Of a DNA stretch of 15,406 nt, positions 7,986 to 13,425 are shown one piece after another. The position numbers and the translations under genes were made by a program. The first letter of the stretch is position 1. The number at the start of each line of letters is the position of its first letter. Under the pieces are notes generated by a model. That model saw only the letters and a list, made by a program, of their open reading frames with translations. It was not told the origin of the DNA and did no database searches. Location: positions 1 to 15,406 of the forward strand of contig JAHFKM010000013.1 of the NCBI GenBank assembly GCA_023245385.1, read 5' to 3'. Source of the DNA: an archaeon. Lineage in GTDB: Archaea; Nanobdellota; Nanobdellia; SCGC-AAA011-G17; GW2011-AR18.

Positions 7986-9176
7986 TTACAACACCTTTAT
8001 TTTCTTCACCCTACACTGAATAGACTTTTTTTTAATTAATTTTTTAACACATTCATTCAGATCCCTATACTCTCTTTCTTTCAAAATATACACATAATTT
8101 TTTTCTTTTAACAATTTTAATCCTTTATGCTTTTTCTTAAACTCCTCCACATACTTTTTCATTTTTATCGGAGGACCACGATGCTTATACATCTTCTCTA
8201 AAACTTTTTCTTTCACACTAAACCAAAAATAAGCCTTTTCATCCCAAGACCACTCCTTCTCTTTGATCGTAAAACCATTATTTTCAAGCTCTTTTACAAG
8301 CTCTTCAAACACTTTCAACATTTTCGTACCAACAATATCCCTTTTCCCCTCTAAAGGCTCAACCTGCAAAACTACATCCTTTTCTTTCAACTCTTTAAGA
8401 TCAACACTTAGCTCTTCAAAGGACTTTTCAAAAGGCTTCTGCACAAACTTCCTACATGCTAAAATAAACTTGTTAAACTTCTCTTCAGATAAAGCAGCAG
8501 CAGCATTCCTCGTTGGCTGTACAGGATCAATCAAAATTAAAGGACTTCCACTATACTTTTCCAAGTTTTCTCCATGCGCCCCAAGATCAATCACCATTCC
8601 TTTCTTCCAATGCATACAATGCTTTAACAACTTCAAAAACGAACCATAATAAATCACTAAAATTTCTGTTACATATCCTGAAAAACCTTTAATATATGTT
8701 TCTGCACCATACACTTTCTGCGCCCTGAAAAACTTCTTCGCCAAACGAATCTGATCTCTCAATTCCAGAGTAGAATGCCTCTTCACCCAATCCACATGCA
8801 ACACACTCACATCAGTCACATTCTTTGCTTCAGAAGCTTTCTTAATTTTCAAAACAGGAACAATCTCAAACGTCAACCCTTCTTCTCTTACCCAAAAATA
8901 ATCCCTCGAACCATGCACCCTCTCTACACTTTTAAAAGATTTTTTTAAACTCCTTTCCAATTCATCTGAAATATTTTCCCCCTTTTCAAAAACCACAAAA
9001 ATATCAACATCATGATTTCCAGAAAGCCACGTCCCTTTCGCAAAAGAACCACCAAGAACTGTCTTCGCACCTTTTAAATTCTTATTTAAATTTTTTAGAA
9101 AAATACTTACCTTTTTACTTAAGACAAGTTCTTCATCCTGTGTCGGTTTTATTTTTTTTAAAACAGCTTCAAACAT
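7986..9176 (-). CDS. cca: CCA-adding enzyme (archaeal class I tRNA nucleotidyltransferase)
   Basis: Starting at the ATG at 9176 the protein has 396 residues, a little short for the family. The nucleotidyltransferase core is GGSFAKGTWLSGNHDVDIF, with GGS at 42-44 and metal-binding D56 and D58. The third carboxylate appears to be E104 in FEIVPVL, where an Asp is usual as far as I recall. The tRNA-binding region includes FRAQKVYGAETYIKGFSGYVTEILV and IDPVQPTRNAAAALS, both typical of archaeal enzymes. It adds or repairs the 3' CCA of tRNA without a nucleic acid template. The frame extends five codons upstream to a TTG at 9191, but the ATG follows an AAGGGAG ribosome-binding-like sequence and fits family starts better. 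Confidence 0.93.
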   Translation of the reverse strand: MFEAVLKKIKPTQDEELVLSKKVSIFLKNLNKNLKGAKTVLGGSFAKGTWLSGNHDVDIFVVFEKGENISDELERSLKKSFKSVERVHGSRDYFWVREEGLTFEIVPVLKIKKASEAKNVTDVSVLHVDWVKRHSTLELRDQIRLAKKFFRAQKVYGAETYIKGFSGYVTEILVIYYGSFLKLLKHCMHWKKGMVIDLGAHGENLEKYSGSPLILIDPVQPTRNAAAALSEEKFNKFILACRKFVQKPFEKSFEELSVDLKELKEKDVVLQVEPLEGKRDIVGTKMLKVFEELVKELENNGFTIKEKEWSWDEKAYFWFSVKEKVLEKMYKHRGPPIKMKKYVEEFKKKHKGLKLLKEKNYVYILKEREYRDLNECVKKLIKKKSIQCRVKKIKVL

Positions 9177-9191
9177 TCTCTCCCTTTGCAA

Positions 9192-9287
9192 GTAGACTAT
9201 TAAAAGGGTTTCGCTTTCTCATAACTGTTCAGAATCCTAAACAATTACTAAAAATTTTATTAGTTTTGTTCTAAAGTAAAAATTTTT
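9192..9287. other. AT-rich intergenic gap with imperfect inverted repeat; base-skew switch point
   Basis: This gap separates the cca start from the end of the mazF-like gene. It holds an imperfect inverted repeat (ACAA and ACTAA at 9241-9251 pairing with TTAGT and TTGT at 9260-9269) around a run of A/T. A TTTTAATAG-like TATA element for cca lies near 9200-9208. To the left the plus strand is C-rich relative to G; to the right it is G-rich, whatever the gene direction. I see no recognisable origin-recognition box. Confidence 0.4.
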
Positions 9288-9626
9288 TCAGTTGAAGATA
9301 GTTTGAAATTTTTCTAGCACTTTTGTGAATGGTTCTTTTTTGAGTTTTCCAATTTTTTTGAGAAGGAGATTTTTTTGTATTTTGAAAATGGTTTGTACTT
9401 TGATCATACTCGTTTTGTGGAGTGTTCCTTCTTCCAGATCTTTAGGGTTGAGTCGAATGGAGTAATGTTCTTTAGTTAGGTTGGTTGTTATTGCGCAGAC
9501 GATGACGTCTTCTGAGTTTTGGTTGAATTCGTTTTTTGATAAAATTAGTACGGGTCGTATTTTTTGTCCACTCAAGTCTGAAAAGGGAAAGGGAACGAGA
9601 AAGAGTTCTTTTTGTTCCACATTCAT
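9288..9626 (-). CDS. MazF/PemK-like toxin endoribonuclease
   Basis: From the ATG at 9626 the protein has 112 residues and begins MNVEQKELFLVPFPFSDLSGQKIRPVLILS, the typical start of the MazF/PemK fold, with the conserved RP at 24-25 and the later AITTN strand near 45-49. Family members cleave mRNA at short sequence motifs and are neutralised by a cotranscribed antitoxin. The start overlaps the stop of the AbrB-like gene (ATGA), which is why I prefer it to the ATG at 9641. The upstream AbrB-like gene is the expected antitoxin. Targets cannot be predicted. The catalytic residues appear present, so the toxin is probably active. Confidence 0.85.
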   Translation of the reverse strand: MNVEQKELFLVPFPFSDLSGQKIRPVLILSKNEFNQNSEDVIVCAITTNLTKEHYSIRLNPKDLEEGTLHKTSMIKVQTIFKIQKNLLLKKIGKLKKEPFTKVLEKFQTIFN

Positions 9627-9886
9627 AGGTATTTGCTCCATTCTTCTTCATCTTCAGGATTATCCCAGACTTTTGCTAGTCCTTTTTCTGTGAGTTTGAG
9701 CCAGCCTGCATCTTCTTTTTTGTTTTTTTCGTGTTCTTCGAGGAAGTGTTCTTCTTTTTCAAGGATGAGTTTTCCCTCTTTTTCGATGAGTATGAGTTTG
9801 CTTCCTTGAACGATGCCGAGGTGTTTTCTCACGTTTTCGGGAATGACTATTTGTCCGCGTGAGGAGACGTTGATTGTTTCGATCAT
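9623..9886 (-). CDS. AbrB/MazE-like antitoxin
   Basis: This 87-residue protein starts MIETINVSSRGQIVIPENVRKHLGI, the swapped-hairpin AbrB/SpoVT DNA-binding fold, followed by GSKLILIEKEGKLILEKEE. The C-terminal 35 residues (acidic, with WLKLTEKGLAKVWDNPEDEEEW) would form the tail that blocks the MazF-like toxin encoded next. Such antitoxins usually repress their own operon. An AT-rich palindrome ATTTATAAAT (9911-9920) about 30 bp upstream is a likely TATA box. Between it and the ATG, AGTAAG occurs twice (9887-9892 and 9896-9901) and could be an operator. The pair is divergent from the MoxR-DGR operon. Confidence 0.87.
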   Translation of the reverse strand: MIETINVSSRGQIVIPENVRKHLGIVQGSKLILIEKEGKLILEKEEHFLEEHEKNKKEDAGWLKLTEKGLAKVWDNPEDEEEWSKYL

Positions 9887-10021
9887 AGTAAGAATAGTAA
9901 GAGCATACTTATTTATAAATTTTATGTTTTAAAATAATAAACTACTATTAAGTAATTAAAATAGAAAGCTATAAAAGCATTCAGACATTCACAAAATGAA
10001 GTAAAAATAGCGTAAAACGAA
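9887..10021. promoter_or_regulatory. Divergent promoter region between abrB-mazF and the MoxR-DGR operon
   Basis: This 135-bp AT-rich gap drives genes on both sides. For the minus strand, ATTTATAAAT (9911-9920) lies about 30 bp from the abrB-like ATG, giving a leaderless or near-leaderless message. For the plus strand, CTATAAAA (9969-9976) predicts a start near 10000 and a leader of roughly 20 nt before the ATPase gene. The AGTAAG direct repeat at 9887-9901 may be the antitoxin operator. Confidence 0.5.
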
Positions 10022-11353
10022 ATGAAGGACTCTATGACCCAAAAGAATGACGCTCTTTCTAGAATTGTACTAGCGGAAGCTCCGACCTATACGAATACGA
10101 CTGCTGTTTTGACTGTAGGTGGTGTTGATTTTAGTTTGTGGGAGGTGATGAAGGCTGCTTTGGCTGCGCGTTTGAATGTTGGTTTGTATGGTGGTTCCGG
10201 TATGGGGAAAAGTCAGCTTATTGCGGATGTTCAGGGTCTTTTTGGAAACAATGCAAGTTATGTGTTGGGAAGAAACGATTTGGATATTAAATCTTTATTC
10301 AGACAACTTGATTTTAGGGGGTTGAATGATGCGATGCAGCATGGTGGAAAAGTTTCTCAAACAGAACTTTCTAATGTTACTGCTGATATTCATAAGCCTC
10401 TGGTTGTTGTGGAAGAGATTAATCGTGCTGCAGAGATTGTGCAGAATCAGTTGTTTAATATTTTTGAAGGTTTTATTGAGCTTGATGGAAAGAAGTACAG
10501 TCTCGGGAATTCCGAAGTGCGGACGTTTAAGGATGTTGATGGTAATGAGTTTAGCCAAAATGTGAAGTATAGCGTTGGCGTGTGGACTGCGAATCTTGGG
10601 AACGGACAATACTCTGGAACGGTAAGTATGGATAAAGCGTTAAAGGAGCGTTCTCATTTGATTCTTGATGTAGATAATTTTCCTCCGCAACCTGTGAATC
10701 TTGATCAGATCTTGCTTGGTAGCGGTGGAGAAGTACGTTTGAAAGAACAAGAGCATCCTACTGATCGGACTGCTGATTTTGCGAAAGCCTTTGAAGGATT
10801 GAAACAGTATGCGTTAACTCCCGATCCTGTGGCTTTAGGACAAGAATTGTTATTGCTTCGGTATCTTGTGTACGGGTTGGATTATATTCCGAATGCTACC
10901 TTGGGTAATAGTAAGCGAAGAATGAAAGAGGTCTGGCCTGCGAAAGCAGAAGAAGATAATCTTGGTACTAATGAAGCGGAGAAGTTATTGTATCGGACGG
11001 TTTTTCCTGCTTCAGTAAGAAGTGCTTTGACAACGATTTCTCTAGCGCGAGCACTTCGTTCGTATGCAGAAACGAAAGATGCTACTGCGAAGGCTAGTGT
11101 GTTAGAAAGTTTTTTAGAAAGTTTGAAACTTATAGGAGCATATTCTGGAATGATCGAGAACCCGCACAGAGTAAGAGAAGAACATGGTGGAAATCTCTAC
11201 CTTGCAGCTTCTAAACTCAGCACGGTTCTTCGTGGACGTTTAGACGCAAAAAAAGACTTAATGGAAGCAATTGTATATTACAAATCACAAAACAAAGCTC
11301 TTCCAAGAGAAGTGATTAATAAATGTAAAGGAGAATACGCCTGCTTCCTCTGA
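10022..11353 (+). CDS. MoxR-type AAA+ ATPase of the DGR operon
   Basis: This 443-residue protein has Walker A GGSGMGKS at 57-64 and a Walker B PLVVVEEINRA at 126-136 followed by QNQLFNIFEG. That EINRA-x-x-x-x-QN signature is the MoxR branch of AAA+ ATPases. Sensor 1 lies in VWTANLGNGQYSGTVSMDKALKERS (N191, with R210 as a possible arginine finger). The C-terminal 220 residues are helical, like a lid domain. MoxR ATPases usually remodel or activate partner proteins encoded nearby, often von Willebrand A proteins; here the partners would be the variable proteins, whose first gene begins two bases after this stop. The ATG at 10034, preceded by AAGGA, is an alternative start. Codon use shifts from G/T-rich to C-richer after about 11150. 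Confidence 0.88.
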   Translation: MKDSMTQKNDALSRIVLAEAPTYTNTTAVLTVGGVDFSLWEVMKAALAARLNVGLYGGSGMGKSQLIADVQGLFGNNASYVLGRNDLDIKSLFRQLDFRGLNDAMQHGGKVSQTELSNVTADIHKPLVVVEEINRAAEIVQNQLFNIFEGFIELDGKKYSLGNSEVRTFKDVDGNEFSQNVKYSVGVWTANLGNGQYSGTVSMDKALKERSHLILDVDNFPPQPVNLDQILLGSGGEVRLKEQEHPTDRTADFAKAFEGLKQYALTPDPVALGQELLLLRYLVYGLDYIPNATLGNSKRRMKEVWPAKAEEDNLGTNEAEKLLYRTVFPASVRSALTTISLARALRSYAETKDATAKASVLESFLESLKLIGAYSGMIENPHRVREEHGGNLYLAASKLSTVLRGRLDAKKDLMEAIVYYKSQNKALPREVINKCKGEYACFL

Positions 11354-11355
11354 TC

Positions 11356-11583
11356 ATGACGAATGAAAAAAATCCTTGGAAGTATGCTGGTGTTGATCCG
11401 GATCGTATTAAGAAGAATCGTTTTTTGAATCCTGAAGCTCCAGCACCTAAACTTAAAGGGGGGAAAAAGAAAAATTCTGCTTTGAAAAGTTCTGAAAAAG
11501 GTTATATTGTTCTTCCGGAGGTGAGTAGGTATGGTTTAGGGCTTTATCAGTTGAGAGAAGCGTGTGTTAATGATTCTAATTAG
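11356..11583 (+). CDS. Variable protein 1, N-terminal part (ended by in-frame TAG)
   Basis: These 75 residues match the start of variable protein 2: MTNEKNPWKYAGVDPDRIKKNRFLNP against MTNENDPWKYVRADPKSLENNPFVNP. A Pro/Lys-rich linker and the segment GYIVLPEVSRYGLGLYQLREA (GMYVLMDQTGTYALGVHALEDA in the second copy) follow. The frame ends in TAG at 11581-11583, where the paralogue has Ser, and homology continues in the same frame with no frameshift. The gene starts two bases after the ATPase stop, so it is in the operon. It could be a separate small protein, the first half of a split protein, or a recently disrupted gene. No signal peptide is visible. Confidence 0.6.
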   Translation: MTNEKNPWKYAGVDPDRIKKNRFLNPEAPAPKLKGGKKKNSALKSSEKGYIVLPEVSRYGLGLYQLREACVNDSN

Positions 11584-12225
11584 GTGCAGCCTGTGGTTCA
11601 GACGAATGGTGTGGAGTATATTCGTCCTTTGAGTGTTAAAGAAATTTTGCAAGCAAGGTTAGAATGTTTTAACACTGAGAAAGACGACGGGGGTAAGAAA
11701 AGAACTCTTGATGAGCGGCTCGCGTTGTTTGATCAATGGTTTGCAACATCTACTGGAATTGTTTATAGGGCAGGAACAGATAAATTCAAGATTGATTCGG
11801 TCAGTAAAGAGATTGTCAGTCTCGATCAAGCGTTTAACGAACGGTTTCTTGCTGTTGATTACAATCAGATTTCTGGAATAGAATTAGACAGCACACAACA
11901 CTACAACGAAGAGTTAAGTAAAAGTCAAATAGAAAATCATTCTGGATGGCAAGCGTTAGTTGAAGGAGACTTGGTGTTGCTTAAACAGTATCGTGATACT
12001 GTTTTTAAATTGCTTAAGCAACGTGCTCAGAACAAAAAGATGCCTGAACGTGCGATGGGGTTTTATGTAAGAAAAAATACTCCTGAAGATGAGTTGGGGG
12101 CGTTGTTTGTGAGCGATCTTAGTAGCTCCAGTGCCCTCGGCGGCAATTGTCTCAATGATCTTGGCCGTTTCGTCCGAAAAGTAGTCCAGGCGCCGGCAGG
12201 CGCAGCAGGCGCGAAAAAAACATGA
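11584..12225 (+). CDS. Variable protein 1, C-terminal part carrying VR1
   Basis: This frame begins with GTG directly after the TAG at 11581-11583 and encodes 213 residues homologous to the last two thirds of variable protein 2. Shared segments include RPLSVKEILQAR, STGIVYRAGTDKFKI, a WQALVEGDLVLLKQYRDTVF helix, and MGFYVRKNTPEDELGALFV just before the variable repeat. Residues 172-198 are encoded by VR1, followed by KVVQAPAGAAGAKKT, whose DNA forms a GC-rich hairpin. Translation would need either readthrough of TAG or reinitiation at GTG; no clear ribosome-binding site precedes it. The VR1 pattern shows that the region was rewritten from the template. The fold is probably the C-type-lectin-like module common in DGR targets, which I infer from the role rather than sequence. 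Confidence 0.65.
   Translation: MQPVVQTNGVEYIRPLSVKEILQARLECFNTEKDDGGKKRTLDERLALFDQWFATSTGIVYRAGTDKFKIDSVSKEIVSLDQAFNERFLAVDYNQISGIELDSTQHYNEELSKSQIENHSGWQALVEGDLVLLKQYRDTVFKLLKQRAQNKKMPERAMGFYVRKNTPEDELGALFVSDLSSSSALGGNCLNDLGRFVRKVVQAPAGAAGAKKT
12097..12177 (+). repeat. Variable repeat VR1 of the DGR
   Basis: This 81-bp segment aligns with the template repeat at 13313-13396. It lacks one AAT codon and differs at 16 positions. All 16 are template adenines: 11 to G, 3 to T and 2 to C. The last 12 bases (CGTTTCGTCCGA) are identical to the template and probably form the initiation site for mutagenic homing. Positions of C, G and T in the template are unchanged, the hallmark of adenine-specific retrotranscription. 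Confidence 0.93.
12190..12203 (+). other. GC-rich hairpin after VR1
   Basis: GCGCC and GGCGC form a perfect 5-bp stem around a 4-base loop (GGCA). The hairpin starts 13 bp after VR1, inside the 3' end of the coding sequence, and stands out as very GC-rich in an AT-rich region. In the Bordetella phage DGR a stem-loop at this place assists homing into the target. Confidence 0.7.
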
Positions 12226-13049
12226 CTAATGAAAATGATCCTTGGAAGTATGTAAGGGCAGATCCTAAAAGTCTTGAGAATAATCCTTTTGTTAATCCAA
12301 AAAAACCAGAACCAAGTCCGGAACCACCTGCACCTCAACCTGTTCCTCAAGGTTCGGAAATCGTCTCTGATGGCATGTACGTGTTGATGGATCAAACTGG
12401 CACTTATGCTTTGGGTGTTCATGCTTTGGAAGATGCAGCTCGGAGTGATGCTAATTCTGCGCAACCTTTTTTTGTTAAGCGAAATGGCGAAAGAATTGTT
12501 CGTCCTTTAACTTTTAAGGAGACTATTGAAGCGCGGGTGAATGATTATGAATCACATAGCCCTTCAGATGATCGCTTACGATTATACAGGGTGTGGTTAG
12601 ATTCTTGTACTGGAATTGCTTACAAGGCGGGGAGTACGAAGTTTAAGATTATTCCCGAATGCGAAGATCTTATTCTTATTGAGAAAGCTTTTAATCAGCC
12701 TTTTGTTCAAAGAGATTATGATTCTTTGCATGGTATTGAATTAGACAGTGCTCAAGCGATGTATGGTGTATTACTTTCAAAAGGCGAAGTTCTTAATCAT
12801 CCGGGATGGAGGGCGGCAGTAGAGAATGATCTTGCGCTTTTGCGTGCTTATGCGGATATAGTTTTTAGTGAACCGAATCCGCGTCAAGAAGCGATGGCAT
12901 TTCATGTAAGACAAAATACTGTGAAGGACGAGTTGAGGGCGTTGCTGGTGGACAATCTTAGTAATGACTCCATTGCCTGCGGCGACGTTAGTCTTAGTAG
13001 TTATGCCCGTTTCGTGCGAAAAGTAGTCCCGAGCGCCGGTAGGCGCTAG
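12222..13049 (+). CDS. DGR variable protein 2 carrying VR2
   Basis: This 275-residue protein is the intact paralogue of the interrupted gene before it, whose stop it overlaps (ATGA). Parts: the N-terminal WKY-DP-NP-FVNP motif (residues 1-27), a proline-rich linker (about 28-43), a middle module with RPLTFKETIEAR and CTGIAYKAGSTKFKI, the helix HPGWRAAVENDLALLRAYADIVF, then the diversified region encoded by VR2 (residues 239-266) ending in ARFVR. The last residues KVVPSAGRR are encoded by the hairpin region. No signal peptide, lipobox or membrane segment is visible, so a cytosolic location is likely. The RFVR ending resembles the final strand of C-type-lectin-like DGR targets, but I cannot confirm the fold. 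The ligand is unknown; diversification would alter the C-terminal face. Confidence 0.8.
   Translation: MTNENDPWKYVRADPKSLENNPFVNPKKPEPSPEPPAPQPVPQGSEIVSDGMYVLMDQTGTYALGVHALEDAARSDANSAQPFFVKRNGERIVRPLTFKETIEARVNDYESHSPSDDRLRLYRVWLDSCTGIAYKAGSTKFKIIPECEDLILIEKAFNQPFVQRDYDSLHGIELDSAQAMYGVLLSKGEVLNHPGWRAAVENDLALLRAYADIVFSEPNPRQEAMAFHVRQNTVKDELRALLVDNLSNDSIACGDVSLSSYARFVRKVVPSAGRR
12936..13019 (+). repeat. Variable repeat VR2 of the DGR
   Basis: This 84-bp segment aligns without gaps to the template repeat at 13313-13396. It has 14 changes at template adenines and 5 at other bases: two in TTT to CTG, plus CTC to CTT, the G of AGC, and GTC to GTG. The adenine bias is still clear. The extra changes suggest ordinary mutation since the last homing event, or earlier copying from a different template. 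The GTG change lies in the presumed homing site. Confidence 0.9.
13032..13047 (+). other. GC-rich hairpin after VR2
   Basis: AGCGCC and GGCGCT form a perfect 6-bp stem around a 4-base loop (GGTA), starting 13 bp after VR2 and ending on the first base of the TAG stop codon. Stem, loop size and distance match the hairpin after VR1. No such hairpin follows the template repeat, consistent with a role in marking the recipient site. Confidence 0.72.
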
Positions 13050-13312
13050 TCGTCGCAAAAATTTTATGAGAACTTTTTTTGGGGATGAAACTAGAAGTCT
13101 GTATCGCCAAAAAGTTTATATCAAACCTTTTACAAATTATTTATGAAGCCTTGCGTCTATGCCTTCCTGTGAAGGAGTGATGTACGTGCTTGGACTACAC
13201 GCCTTGCCGCTACGGCTTTTTTCAAAAGAAGAGAAGAGTCATGAAATGCAGTTACGACACCTAATGCTGTGAAGTAACAGTGAAGAGTAAGAAAAGTGGG
13301 AAGGCTACAACG
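13050..13312 (+). ncRNA. Structured non-coding region upstream of the template repeat (likely TR RNA leader)
   Basis: No supported gene lies here. A run of seven T (13074-13080) could end the variable-protein transcript. A TATA-like TTTATATC (13115-13122) could start a second transcript near 13145 covering the template and the reverse transcriptase gene. Local hairpins follow: CCTTC-CTGT-GAAGG (13162-13175); GCCG-CTA-CGGC with six T after it (13206-13222); and a GTTAC/GTAAC stem with an inner CAC/GTG (13251-13278). Template RNAs of DGRs need flanking structured sequence for priming, so this stretch probably belongs to the functional RNA. The GCCG hairpin with T run could instead be a terminator. 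Confidence 0.45.
13074..13080 (+). terminator. T-run terminator after the variable-protein genes
   Basis: Seven consecutive T occur 25 bp after the stop of variable protein 2. Archaeal RNA polymerase and FttA terminate at T-rich stretches. A TATA-like element follows 34 bp later, which makes two separate transcripts plausible. Short T runs are common in this AT-rich DNA, so support is modest. Confidence 0.35.
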
Positions 13313-13396
13313 AGGGCGTTGTTTGTGAACAATCTTAATAATAACTCCAATGCCAACGGCAACAATAATCTCAATAATAATAGCCGTTTCGTCCGA
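13313..13396 (+). repeat. Template repeat TR of the DGR
   Basis: This 84-bp segment holds 28 codons in the register of the VRs, 13 of them AAC or AAT. Mutation of the adenines in AAY codons can produce many amino acids but no stop codon, the design seen in DGR templates. It lies between the second variable-protein gene and the reverse transcriptase, 29 bp before the latter's ATG. It is not part of a supported gene. Its end (CGTTTCGTCCGA, 13385-13396) is the homing-site counterpart, and no GC hairpin follows it. Confidence 0.93.
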
Positions 13397-13425
13397 ATAA
13401 TCCAAGTACACAAGGTTTCTTTTCT

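Noticed and set aside
8263..8649. Plus-strand 128-residue open frame
   Set aside because: It is antisense to the well-supported CCA-adding enzyme, and its Phe/Ser-rich composition is typical of reading the complement of Lys/Glu-rich genes.
11581..11583. TAG as a pyrrolysine codon or general TAG reassignment
   Set aside because: TAG also appears to end variable protein 2 and the reverse transcriptase at sensible lengths, and no pyrrolysine genes are in the window. Only local readthrough remains possible.
13157..13411. Minus-strand 84-residue open frame overlapping the template repeat
   Set aside because: Its Ile-rich stretch is simply the antisense of the AAT/AAC codons of TR. There is no family resemblance, and the DGR explains the sequence fully.
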